This document shows positions 1 through 7,513 of a stretch of 32,370 nucleotides of DNA, piece after piece. Numbering within the stretch: the first letter of the stretch is position 1; each line of letters starts with the position of its first letter. This DNA is from Streptomyces cavernicola (GTDB lineage Bacteria > Actinomycetota > Actinomycetes > Streptomycetales > Streptomycetaceae). The stretch spans positions 1 to 32,370 of the forward strand of contig NZ_JASCIQ010000062.1 of NCBI RefSeq assembly GCF_029968035.1, given 5' to 3'. The notes beneath the pieces were generated by a model. It was not told the DNA's origin. It made no database searches and saw only the letters and a list, made by a program, of their open reading frames with translations. The position numbers were made by a program, and so were the translations under genes.

Positions 1-52
1 CGCCACGTGTGCGCCCGCCACGTGTGCGCCCGCCACGTGTGCGCCCGCCACC
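1..52. repeat. 15-bp tandem repeat with CACGTG core
   Basis: Three exact copies of CGCCACGTGTGCGCC (1-15, 16-30, 31-45) are followed by a partial fourth copy (46-52). Each contains the palindrome CACGTG. The array is cut by the window edge, so its true length is unknown. It lies just past the 3' end of the minus-strand Lrp-family gene. No gene is supported here; the open frames across it are low-complexity. Confidence 0.85.
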
Positions 53-89
53 ACCCAGGCCGCGCCCCTCACGTTCCCCCGGAGCTCCC

Positions 90-1130
90 TCAGATCTCCG
101 GGCGCCGATGCAGGACCAGCGGCACCGTCCCCGTGGAGAAGCCGCGGCGGTCCAGGCGGCGGCCCGCCAGTTTGTACGGGCGTATCACCACGCTGCGGTC
201 CACCACCTCGATGTGCGGCAGCTTGCGCATGATCGACGTCTCCAGGCGCTGACCGTCGCTGATGGTGCGCAGCCACACCGCGATCAGCAGGTTGAACGGC
301 CCCGCCGCCGAGAGGACCGCCCGCACCTCGCCGATCGACGAAAGGGTCACCGCGGCCTCGTCGAGCCGGTCCGAGGGGACCCGCGCGAACAGCCACTCCG
401 AGACCGACCAGCCGGTGAGGGCGCGGGCCAGCTCGCAGCGAAGCCGCAGGTTGCCGTTGCCGATGAGCTGGTTGAGGCGGCGCCGGGTCGTGCTCTCGCT
501 GCTGCCACTGAGCTGCGCGAGGTCGCTCAGCGGGACCCGGCCGTCCTCGGACAGGGCGGCGGCGAGGTCCCGGTCGGCCGCCGTCGGCAGATACGTACCG
601 CCGTCCTTCGGCGGCTTCGGCAGGCTCGCCTGCAGCGTCCGCTCCTGCGCCCGGCTGAGCGCCCGCAGCCGCCAGCGGCTCGCGTCCGTGTACGTGTTCA
701 CCAGGATGTGGCTCTGCACGCGCAGCACGTGCCGTACCCGGGCGAGCCGCTCCAGGAGGTACCAGGACAGCTGGTCCGTGTCGTCGCACACCACCGTCAC
801 AAGGAGGTCGCGCGCGCCCGCCGACACGTCGATCGTCATCGCCTGCGGATCCGCGGCCAGCGCCTCCGCCACCTCCAGGCTCCGGCCCGGCTCGGTGATG
901 ATCTCCACCAGGGCCATCGCCGGGTCGGGTACGAACAACGGCTGGCACGACACCCACGCCGCCCCGTGGCTCTGCAGCCGAGCCCAGCGCCGCGCCGCCG
1001 TCGAGGCGTCCACGTCCAGGGCGCGGCCCACCGCGGCCCAGGACGCGCGCGGATTGATCTGCAGCGCGTTCACGATCTCCAGGTCCAGCTCGGAGAGCTT
1101 GAAGGAATCCAGTGATTCTCTCGGTTCCAT
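90..1130 (-). CDS. Lrp/AsnC-family regulator, double-length
   Basis: This is a transcriptional regulator of about 346 aa made of two Lrp/AsnC units. The first winged HTH begins almost at the N-terminus (KLSELDLEIVNALQ) with recognition-helix sequence DVDASTAARRWARL; an effector (RAM-like) region follows. A second HTH sits near the middle (AADRDLAAALSEDGRVP, then SGSSESTTRRRLNQL), with a second effector region at the C-terminus. Single Lrp proteins are about 150 aa. The start is taken at the ATG at 1130; an in-frame ATG at 1145 is the alternative, and neither has a clear Shine-Dalgarno. It is divergent from the M20 peptidase and membrane protein operon, which it probably controls, most likely by sensing an amino acid or peptide. 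The ligand cannot be read from the sequence. Confidence 0.88.
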   Translation of the reverse strand: MEPRESLDSFKLSELDLEIVNALQINPRASWAAVGRALDVDASTAARRWARLQSHGAAWVSCQPLFVPDPAMALVEIITEPGRSLEVAEALAADPQAMTIDVSAGARDLLVTVVCDDTDQLSWYLLERLARVRHVLRVQSHILVNTYTDASRWRLRALSRAQERTLQASLPKPPKDGGTYLPTAADRDLAAALSEDGRVPLSDLAQLSGSSESTTRRRLNQLIGNGNLRLRCELARALTGWSVSEWLFARVPSDRLDEAAVTLSSIGEVRAVLSAAGPFNLLIAVWLRTISDGQRLETSIMRKLPHIEVVDRSVVIRPYKLAGRRLDRRGFSTGTVPLVLHRRPEI

Positions 1131-1140
1131 GACGGAATCA
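1105..1140. promoter_or_regulatory. Candidate Lrp-family binding site
   Basis: Three half-sites of one pentamer occur here: GAATC at 1105-1109, GATTC at 1114-1118 and GAATC at 1135-1139. The first pair forms an inverted repeat with a 4-nt spacer. The second pair extends to TGATTC/GAATCA with a 16-nt spacer. They span the start codon of the Lrp-family gene and lie about 80-115 bp before the divergent M20 gene. Autoregulation is inferred. Confidence 0.35.
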
Positions 1141-1220
1141 TGCATGTTCGCCCGTCGATCTGGCACGCGTCCCACTCTGGTCGGCACCACCCGCACGTGC
1201 CACGACCCGAGGGGGCCGAC

Positions 1221-2441
1221 ATGACGACGCTGGCCGACCAGGAGACCACCGCGACCATCGGCGATGCCGTGATCGCCGAGATCGACGGACTCCGCGACCG
1301 ACTCGTCGGGCTCAGCCATGACATCCACGGCTTCGCCGAGCTCTCCTTCGAGGAGCACCGGGCCGCCGCCGTCCTCGCGGACGAGCTGGCCGCGGCGGGC
1401 TTCGACGTCGAGCGCGGCGTCGCGGGCCTGCCCACCGCCTTCAAGGCCTCGTACGGGACGGGCGACCTCGTCGTCGGCATCTGCGCCGAGTACGACGCGC
1501 TGCCGGACGTCGGCCACGCCTGCGGCCACAACATCATCGCCACCACCGCGCTCGGCGCGGGCCTCGCCCTCGCCAAGGTCGCGGACCGGCTCGGCCTCAC
1601 CGTGAAGGTCCTCGGCACGCCCGCCGAGGAGCACGGCGGCGGCAAGGTCCTGATGATCGACGCGGGCCTCTTCGACGACCTGACCCTCGCGATGATGGTC
1701 CACCCCGGCAACGCCGACACCCACCCCGCCGACACCGCCACGCAGGGCGTGAGCCGCTGGGCCGCCACCTTCTCCGGCAAGGCCTCGCACGCCGCCGCCG
1801 CACCCCAGCTCGGCGTCAACGCCGCCGACGCGGCGGTCGTCACCCAGGTCGCGCTCGGCCTGCTCCGCCAGCAGCTGCCCGCCACCGCCCGCGTCGCCGC
1901 GTTCGTACGCGAGGGCGGCCAGGCCACCAACATCATCCCCGAGCGCACGGTCGTCGACTTCGAGGTCCGCGAGTTCGACCTCGAAGCCCAGCGCAACCTG
2001 CACGCCCGGGTCCTCGCCTGCTTCGAGGCGGGCGCCCTCGCCACCGGCTGCACCCTCGAACTGGAGGAGACCGAGCCGGAGTACGCGCCCCTGCAGCAGG
2101 ACGCCCGCATCGGCGACCGCTACGCCGACGCACTCGACCGCGTCGGCCGCCCGATCGCCCAGCGCTCCCCGCTCAGCGGCGGCTCCACGGACATGGGCAA
2201 CGTCTCCCAGCTGCTGCCCAGCATCCACCCGATGATCGCCGTACGCGGCAGCGAGAACCCCCCGCACACCCACGGCTTCGCCCGGGACGCCGTCAGCGCC
2301 GAGGCCGACGCCACCGTCGTCGACGGCGCCACCGCGATGGCGCTCACCGCCGTCTCCGTAGCCCAGGACGAGGCCCTGCGCGGCGAACTCCTCGCCGAGC
2401 AGCGCGAGCGCGCCGCCACCACCCCGAACCGGAGCCGGTGA
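1221..2441 (+). CDS. M20-family amidohydrolase/peptidase
   Basis: This 406-aa zinc amidohydrolase belongs to the M20 group that includes AbgB and N-acyl-amino-acid or hippurate hydrolases; it should cleave an amide bond in a small acyl-amino acid or peptide. Metal-site motifs are visible: HACGHN (residues 99-104), the catalytic EE pair (136-137) in TPAEEHGGGK, HPGN (161-164), and a C-terminal segment with STDMGN and PPHTHGF. A dimerisation insert lies between them. The start at 1221 is chosen because GAGGGGG sits about 6 nt upstream; the frame opens earlier at 1140 but that extension has no family features. Its stop overlaps the start of the next gene, so hydrolase and membrane protein are translationally coupled. 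The substrate is not known. Confidence 0.9.
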   Translation: MTTLADQETTATIGDAVIAEIDGLRDRLVGLSHDIHGFAELSFEEHRAAAVLADELAAAGFDVERGVAGLPTAFKASYGTGDLVVGICAEYDALPDVGHACGHNIIATTALGAGLALAKVADRLGLTVKVLGTPAEEHGGGKVLMIDAGLFDDLTLAMMVHPGNADTHPADTATQGVSRWAATFSGKASHAAAAPQLGVNAADAAVVTQVALGLLRQQLPATARVAAFVREGGQATNIIPERTVVDFEVREFDLEAQRNLHARVLACFEAGALATGCTLELEETEPEYAPLQQDARIGDRYADALDRVGRPIAQRSPLSGGSTDMGNVSQLLPSIHPMIAVRGSENPPHTHGFARDAVSAEADATVVDGATAMALTAVSVAQDEALRGELLAEQRERAATTPNRSR

Positions 2442-3796
2442 TGACCACGACGACCACACCCACACCCCGCAGAGCGCCCGAGACGAACGCGACGAAGTCC
2501 CGCCTCGCCTCGTACGCGCCGCTCGTCGTCACCGCCCTGGTGCTGACCGCGCTCGCCGAGCTGATCGGCCCGCACACCCTGAACCTCGGCGTCGGCGAGG
2601 TGACCCTGCACCCGCTGGTCTGGGGCATCCTCATCGGCGGCGTCGTCAGCATCCAGAAGGTCAAGCCGCTGCCGGTCCGGGCACAGCAGCTCGCCACGCA
2701 GACCGTCCAGGTCGGCATCCTGCTGCTCAGCGTCCGGCTCAGCTTCCTCGTCGGCGAGAACCTGCCGGTGCTCGCCGACGCCGGCCCGGCGCTGCTCCTG
2801 CAGGAGCTCGGGCACCTCTTCGGCACGGTGATCTTCTCGCTGCCGCTCGCCGTACTCCTGCGCATGGGCCGCCCGGCGGTGGGCGCGTGCTTCTCCATCG
2901 ACCGCGAGGGCTCCTTCGCCATCGTCTCCGAGCGCTACGGCGCCGACTCCGACGAATACCGCGGCGTCCTGTCGATGTACGTCTTCGGCACCATCGTCGG
3001 CGGCCTCTACGTCACCCTGCTCGCCTCGTTCCTCGCGGGCACCGGCGTCTTCGACCCGCTCGCCCTCGCCATGGGCACCGGCGTCGGCTCCGGCTCCGTG
3101 ATGGCGGCCTCGTCGGCGGCGATCGCGGCCCAGCACCCCGAAATGGCCGACCAGATCCTGGCGTTGGCCGCGGTCAGCAACCTGATCACGAGCCTGCTCG
3201 GCCTGTACGTCGGCATGTACGTGGCGCTGCCCATGGCCGAGCGGTTCTACCGGCTTCTGGCCCGCCGCTGGAAGCAGCCGGAGACGACGGCGCCGGCGGC
3301 TGAGGCGGCCCCGGCCGGCGAGGTGGCTGAGGCAGCCGAGCCTGCCGTGCCGGCCGCGTCTGCCGAGGCGAAGGCCTCGCTCCGCTTCGCCCTTCCGCTG
3401 GTCGTCGGCGGCATGGTCCTGTCGACGATCCTCTTCAACAAGGGCTTCGACTGGAAGATCCTCGCCGGCTACGCCCTGATGACGGCCGTGGTGCTCGTCG
3501 CCGTCGCGCTGAAGAAGTACACGAAGCTGTCGCCCGTCATCGGCGTCACGACCATCGGCATCCTGCTCAGCTCGCCCTGGTCCCCGGTCGGCGAGCAGAT
3601 CTCGTCGCTCCTGAAGCCGATCGAGTTCCTCGCTCTGACCACCCCGGTCCTGGTCCTCGCGGGGCTCGGTCTCGGCAAGGACTTCGGCACACTGCGGCGG
3701 GTCGGCTGGCGCATCGTCCTGGTCGGACTGGTGTCGTTCGCCGCGTCGTTCGTGGTGTCCACCCTGATCGCCGAGGTCACCCTCGGCCTCGGCTGA
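2441..3796 (+). CDS. DUF3100-like multi-pass membrane protein
   Basis: This is a 451-aa integral membrane protein with about ten hydrophobic segments. It begins at the ATG whose A is the last base of the preceding stop (a GTG at 2438 is an alternative). The first half carries a Gly/Ser-rich stretch (GTGVGSGSVMAASSAAIAA, about residues 210-228) that could line a transport path. A cytoplasmic Ala/Glu/Pro-rich linker (about 285-310) separates the two halves. The pattern resembles the uncharacterised DUF3100 family, which I recall occurring beside M20 hydrolases. Coupling to the hydrolase and the divergent Lrp regulator suggests a transporter importing the hydrolase substrate, as AbgT does for AbgA/AbgB. 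That role is inferred; the topology is read directly. Confidence 0.75.
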   Translation: MTTTTTPTPRRAPETNATKSRLASYAPLVVTALVLTALAELIGPHTLNLGVGEVTLHPLVWGILIGGVVSIQKVKPLPVRAQQLATQTVQVGILLLSVRLSFLVGENLPVLADAGPALLLQELGHLFGTVIFSLPLAVLLRMGRPAVGACFSIDREGSFAIVSERYGADSDEYRGVLSMYVFGTIVGGLYVTLLASFLAGTGVFDPLALAMGTGVGSGSVMAASSAAIAAQHPEMADQILALAAVSNLITSLLGLYVGMYVALPMAERFYRLLARRWKQPETTAPAAEAAPAGEVAEAAEPAVPAASAEAKASLRFALPLVVGGMVLSTILFNKGFDWKILAGYALMTAVVLVAVALKKYTKLSPVIGVTTIGILLSSPWSPVGEQISSLLKPIEFLALTTPVLVLAGLGLGKDFGTLRRVGWRIVLVGLVSFAASFVVSTLIAEVTLGLG

Positions 3797-3818
3797 CCCT
3801 GACCCGGGTCACACCCCA

Positions 3819-3878
3819 GCCGCCCCCGGCGCGCCCGTACCCCACGTACGGCCCCGCGCCGGGGGCGGCCACCGTTTT
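3819..3878 (+). terminator. Rho-independent terminator, long stem
   Basis: A perfect 15-bp stem (GCCGCCCCCGGCGCG at 3819-3833 with its complement at 3855-3869) encloses a second small stem CCGTAC/GTACGG. A T-run (TTTT at 3875-3878) follows 5 nt later. It lies about 20 nt after the DUF3100-like stop codon and should end that operon. Confidence 0.85.
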
Positions 3879-3944
3879 CTCCCCTCCCCGCCCCTTCCCG
3901 AAAGCCCTGGCGGACAGCTCCGGGGGTGCACCCCCGGCCCCCGC

Positions 3945-4290
3945 TTCCGAGGGCTGCTGCCCCTGGACCCTGCTCGGGGCTGCCGCCCCGTTGCCCAGCT
4001 TGGGGTTGCCGCCGCCGTCCCCCTGCCCCGGGGGTGCCACCCCTGGACCCTGCTTGGGGTTGCCGCCCCTGGGCCTCGCCCGGGGCTTCGGTCCCGACCT
4101 CGCTTTCGGGTGCTGCCGCCCCTCGTTACCCTGCCCGGGGCTGCCGCCCCTGGACCCCGCCCGGGGGTGCCGCCCCCATTCCCTTGCCCCGGGGGTGCCG
4201 TCCCTGGACCCTGCTCGGGGCTCCCGCTCCCCGGACCTGCTTGGGGTTGCCGCCCCTGGACCCCGCTTGGGGCTGCGCCCCGGGCCCCCG
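3945..4290. repeat. Array of degenerate GC-rich hairpin units
   Basis: About ten degenerate units of roughly 30 nt follow the pattern GGGGYTGCCGCCCC-TGGACCC-TGC. Each contains a short self-complementary arm pair (GGGGC/GCCCC). The copies vary in spacing and sequence. Every frame is open across the block and gives only Pro/Gly/Ala/Arg low complexity, so no gene is called. It fills the gap between two convergent genes. Confidence 0.75.
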
Positions 4291-4294
4291 GGCC

Positions 4295-4540
4295 GTTGTT
4301 CGGCTGCGCGCTTCGTCGTGGCTGGTCGCGCAGTTCCCCGCGCCCTAAAAGCGAGCCCCTAGCGGGGCTGAAACCAACCCCAGCCCGCAAAATCAGCCCC
4401 TCCGGCGTTTGAGGGGCGGGGGTCCGGGGGCCGGCCCCCGAGGCGGGGTCCAGGGGCGGCAGCCCCGGGGCGCGGGGGCCGGGGGCGCAGCCCCCGGAGT
4501 TGTCCGCTGAGGACTTTCGGGAAGGGGCGGGGTGGGGAAG
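4295..4540. repeat. Intergenic repeat cassette, locus 1
   Basis: This holds one A unit (GTTGTTCGGCTGC then GTCGCGCAGTTCCCCGCGCCC, 4295-4346), a small hairpin AGCCCC-TAGC-GGGGCT (4354-4369), one B unit (CAGCCCCTCCGGCGTTTGAG and a GGGGGCC/GGCCCCC hairpin, 4394-4440), further GGGGC hairpins, and one C unit (GACTTTCGGGAAGGGGCGGGG, about 4512-4532). It ends at the cbiO stop codon. The same ordered set recurs near 14.6, 20.4 and 24.6 kb. Confidence 0.8.
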
Positions 4541-4541
4541 A

Positions 4542-5381
4542 TCAAACCCTCCGTACCCCCAGCAGCTGCACCAACTCCTCAGCCGTACGCGGGAGTTCAC
4601 CGTCCACCGGCGCCAACCCCCGCGCCCGCAACACCCCCTCCACCGCCACGCCCCAAGGCAGCCGCAACCCCGCCTCGGCGAGCAGTTGGTGGCGGGACAG
4701 GAGCGCCGGGGCAGGGCCCGTGCGGGCGCCGGACGGGGTGAGCAGGGCCGCGTCGTCGGCCCAGCGCAGGGCGAGGTCCACGTCGTGGGTGGCCATGACC
4801 ACGGTCGTGCCGGAAGCCCGTAGCCGCGACAGCGTGTCGAGGAGCCGCTCCTGCCCGTCGGGGTCGAGCCCGGCCGTGGGCTCGTCGAGGATCAGCACGC
4901 GCGGCCGCATCGCCACGGCCCCGGCGATGGCGGCGCGCTTGCGCTGCCCGTACGACAGCAGATGCGTGGGCCGGTCCGCGAGCCGGGCGATGTCGAGCGC
5001 CGCCAGGGCCTCGGCGACCCGGGCCCGCACCTCCGGCTCGGGCAGCCCCAGGTTGAGCGGCCCGAACGACACGTCCTGCGCGACGGACGCCGCGAACAGC
5101 TGGTCGTCCGGATCCTGCACGACCAGCTGGACGCTGGTGCGCAGCCGAAGCAGCCCCTTCCGGTCGTACGTCACCGGGGTTCCGTCGACGCTCAACTGCC
5201 CGGCGTCCGGGCGCAGTCCGCCGCTGAGCAGCCGCATCAGCGTGGTCTTGCCGCTGCCGTTGCGGCCGAGCAGGGCGAGGGCGCGGCCCTCGGCGACGTC
5301 GAAGTCGAGCCCGTCGAGCACGGTCGGGCCGTCCTCGTAGGCGTAGCGGGCGCCCCGCAGGGAGACCAGGGGCACGCTCAT
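4542..5381 (-). CDS. cbiO: Cobalt ECF transporter ATPase CbiO
   Basis: This 279-aa ATP-binding subunit of the CbiMNQO energy-coupling-factor transporter powers Co2+ uptake on the cytoplasmic face. Walker A is GRNGSGKTT (39-47), the Q-loop is VVQDPDDQLF (Q89), the signature is LSYGQRKR (142-149), Walker B is RVLILDEP (161-168), and the H-loop is MATHD. Its ATG overlaps the cbiQ stop by 4 nt (ATGA), which fixes the start and implies translational coupling. It is the last gene of the riboswitch-controlled operon, and its 3' end abuts a repeat block shared with the convergent DUF3100-like gene. Nickel rather than cobalt cannot be excluded from the ATPase alone; the riboswitch favours cobalt. Confidence 0.95.
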   Translation of the reverse strand: MSVPLVSLRGARYAYEDGPTVLDGLDFDVAEGRALALLGRNGSGKTTLMRLLSGGLRPDAGQLSVDGTPVTYDRKGLLRLRTSVQLVVQDPDDQLFAASVAQDVSFGPLNLGLPEPEVRARVAEALAALDIARLADRPTHLLSYGQRKRAAIAGAVAMRPRVLILDEPTAGLDPDGQERLLDTLSRLRASGTTVVMATHDVDLALRWADDAALLTPSGARTGPAPALLSRHQLLAEAGLRLPWGVAVEGVLRARGLAPVDGELPRTAEELVQLLGVRRV

Positions 5382-6127
5382 GGCAGCAGCCTTTCCAGTA
5401 CGAGAGTGAGGGCCGTGAGGCCGAGCAGAAGAGCGAGCGAGGCGGCTACGAAGCGGCGCGAGACCCGCACGTCGGGCACGAGGACGTGCAGCGTCCCGTC
5501 GTACCCGCGCCCGGCGAGCCCCGCCTGAAGCCGGCTCGCCCGGTCGAAGGCCCGCACGAACGCCGTCGCGCCGAGACCCGCGAGGGAGCGCCAGGTCGCC
5601 GCCCGCGTGCTGTGGCCGAGCCGGGCGGCCTGCGCCTGCCGGACACGGCTCATGGAGTCGAGGAGCAGAAAGCTCATCCGGTACGTCACTAGCGCCACGT
5701 CCACCACCGGCGCCGGCACCCCGGCCCTGACCAGGCGGGGCAGCAGGTCCGACATGGGCGTGGTGAATGCCAGGAGCAGCACTCCGAGCGAGGCCGCCGA
5801 GGTGCGCAGGAGCAGTTCGCCGGCGCGTACGGGACCGTCGTCCGCGAGGCTCAACAGCCCCTCGGGGCCGCCGACTTGGACGAGGAGGCTCAGCGCGCCG
5901 GTGACGCAGAACCCGAGCGGGATACGGTACGCGCGCCACAGTTTGCGGGCCGGCACCCGGGCCGGGCCGAGCAGCAGCACGAGTGCGGCGACCAGGACCA
6001 GGGCGGCGCCGGGCCACGGCGGCAGGGAGACGGCGAGCACGGTGAGGCCGAGTCCGAGCACGGCCTTGTCCAGGGGATGGCGGCGGCGCCAGCAACTGCT
6101 GTGCGCCGCCGCGTCGATGGGCAGCAC
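5378..6127 (-). CDS. cbiQ: Cobalt ECF transporter T component CbiQ
   Basis: This 249-aa transmembrane scaffold protein couples CbiO to CbiM. It starts at a GTG (6127) with the sequence MLPIDAAAHSS followed by hydrophobic segments. The coupling-helix region shows Ala-Arg-Gly pairs typical of the family (MSRVRQAQAARLG and RASRLQAGLAGRGY). It lies 6 nt after cbiN and overlaps cbiO by 4 nt. Length and layout match CbiQ proteins. Confidence 0.93.
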   Translation of the reverse strand: MLPIDAAAHSSCWRRRHPLDKAVLGLGLTVLAVSLPPWPGAALVLVAALVLLLGPARVPARKLWRAYRIPLGFCVTGALSLLVQVGGPEGLLSLADDGPVRAGELLLRTSAASLGVLLLAFTTPMSDLLPRLVRAGVPAPVVDVALVTYRMSFLLLDSMSRVRQAQAARLGHSTRAATWRSLAGLGATAFVRAFDRASRLQAGLAGRGYDGTLHVLVPDVRVSRRFVAASLALLLGLTALTLVLERLLP

Positions 6128-6133
6128 AGGGCC

Positions 6134-6526
6134 TCAGGACTCCTCGGCCTCGGACCGGCCGGAGCCGCCCTGCGCATCGTGCGCCTCCGCCCGAGCCTCC
6201 CCCCGCGCCGTCGCCCGAGCCGCCGCCCGTTCCTCGCCCTGACGCCGCCCCCTGCGCAGCCCGAAGTAGTACGCGAGGACGCCCGCGCCGACCGCCGCCT
6301 GCAGCGCGAACAGGGCCGACTCGACTTCCCCCGACGGCGGTTCGTAGAGCGGCGAGAACCAGGGCTCGTACTCCGGGTCGAGTTCGGTGACGGCGTTCTC
6401 GGCCTGGGCGTCGGAGCCCGTGAACGGCTCCTTCTTGTGGTCGCCGAGCCCGAGGGCCAGGGGCAGCACCGCGAGGGCGGCCACGGCGAGCAGCAGCAGC
6501 GTATTGATCTTGGCGTTCCGGCTCAT
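6134..6526 (-). CDS. cbiN: Cobalt transporter accessory subunit CbiN
   Basis: This 130-aa protein has two membrane spans. The N-terminal span (about residues 8-27, INTLLLLAVAALAVLPLALG) is followed by an extracytoplasmic loop containing PFTGSDAQAENAV and YEPWFSPLYEPPSGEVES, a hallmark of CbiN, and then a second span (about 69-88). The C-terminal tail is Arg/Ala/Glu-rich and longer than in enteric CbiN. It acts with CbiM in metal loading. Its ATG shares one base with the cbiM stop (TGATG). Confidence 0.92.
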   Translation of the reverse strand: MSRNAKINTLLLLAVAALAVLPLALGLGDHKKEPFTGSDAQAENAVTELDPEYEPWFSPLYEPPSGEVESALFALQAAVGAGVLAYYFGLRRGRRQGEERAAARATARGEARAEAHDAQGGSGRSEAEES

Positions 6527-7236
6527 CAGGCGCCGGCCCCCGTCCCGACCTCGGTCGCCGACTGCTGCTGCTTGCGCTTCGACAGCACGCCGAGCCGGAC
6601 GAGTTCACCCTTGCTGGACTGCTTCAGGAGCCGCATCACCAGGACGGTGAGCAGGCCCTCGCTCACCGCGAGCGGGATCTGCGTGACGGCGAAGATCGAG
6701 CCGAACTTGGCCAGGGCGCCCAGGAATCCGGTGCCCGGGTCGGGGAATGCCAGGGCGAGCTGGACGCTGGTGACGCAGTACGTCGACAGGTCCGCGACGA
6801 ACGCGCCGCAGAACACGGCGACCATCAGCGGCACTTCGTACCGCTTGAGCAGGCGGTACGTGCCGTACCCGGCCCAGGGTCCGACGACCGCGAGGGAGAA
6901 CACGTTGGCGCCGAGGGTGGTGAGGCCGCCGTGGGCGAGCAGCAGCGCCTGGAAGAGCAGGGTGATCGTGCCGAGTACGGCCATGATCGGCGGGCGGAAC
7001 AGGATCGCTCCGAGCCCGGTGCCCGTCGGATGCGAGCAACTGCCCGTCACCGAGGGGATTTTCAGGGCGGACAGGACGAAAGTGAAGGCGCCGGACGCGC
7101 CGAGGAGCAGCGTGCTCTCGGGGTGTTCTCTGACCTCACGGGTGAGCGAGCGCACCCCCTGGACGACGAACGGGGCGGACGCGACGCTCCAGGCGATCGC
7201 GTGTGCCGGTGGCAGAAAACCTTCGGCTATGTGCAT
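6526..7236 (-). CDS. cbiM: Cobalt transporter substrate-binding subunit CbiM
   Basis: This 236-aa S component binds and translocates Co2+. It begins MHIAEGFLPP; the exposed N-terminal Met-His is part of the metal site in CbiM/NikM proteins, which fixes the start. GSCSHPTGTGLGA (about 85-97) carries further conserved His residues, and about six membrane spans follow. It is the first gene of the cbiMNQO operon. A GAGAGGG sequence about 11 nt upstream may serve as ribosome-binding site and lies downstream of the cobalamin riboswitch, so occlusion of translation initiation is a plausible control mode. Confidence 0.96.
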   Translation of the reverse strand: MHIAEGFLPPAHAIAWSVASAPFVVQGVRSLTREVREHPESTLLLGASGAFTFVLSALKIPSVTGSCSHPTGTGLGAILFRPPIMAVLGTITLLFQALLLAHGGLTTLGANVFSLAVVGPWAGYGTYRLLKRYEVPLMVAVFCGAFVADLSTYCVTSVQLALAFPDPGTGFLGALAKFGSIFAVTQIPLAVSEGLLTVLVMRLLKQSSKGELVRLGVLSKRKQQQSATEVGTGAGA

Positions 7237-7254
7237 GGCTCAGCAGACCCTCTC

Positions 7255-7465
7255 CAGCACCTCGTGGATGGCAACGTGCCTTGGCCGGTCTCCTGGCTGA
7301 CGGGTCGTACCGCCCGGACTCCGCCTTCCCGGGCGCGCTGACGCACCCAGTGGCTGCCCCGAAGGGCCGGAGCCGGACTTCCCGATCACAGTGGCGAGGG
7401 CCGCACCGGCATCACACCGGATTTCCCGAACACCAAGGCGTGGTGACCATATTGCCTGGCAGCGA
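7255..7465 (-). promoter_or_regulatory. Cobalamin (B12) riboswitch
   Basis: Read on the minus strand, the leader shows the conserved B12 elements in order: GGGAAATCCGGTGTGATGCC and GCCACTGTGATCGGGAAGTC, then GTCAGCCAGGAGACCGGCC (7283-7301), the B12-box region, shortly before the cbiM ribosome-binding site. It sits between the 3' end of the response-regulator gene and cbiM. It should lower cobalt-transporter expression when adenosylcobalamin is plentiful. The boundaries are approximate because I did not fold it. Confidence 0.93.
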
Positions 7466-7513
7466 GGTTGACAACAGCAGGTCCCGGCCCCACTCCGAGG
7501 CCCGGCCGCCCGC

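Noticed and set aside
90..2465. A 791-codon minus-strand frame spanning both the Lrp and M20 genes
   Set aside because: Only its 3' part (the Lrp regulator) is real. The rest is antisense to the M20 gene and has Arg/Gly/Ala low complexity from high GC.
3926..4412. Several 100-140 codon Pro/Leu/Gly frames in the hairpin array
   Set aside because: They arise from repeats in every frame and have no start signals or family features.
4542..7236. Nickel transporter (NikMNQO) instead of cobalt
   Set aside because: The cobalamin riboswitch directly upstream favours cobalt, although the proteins alone do not decide it.
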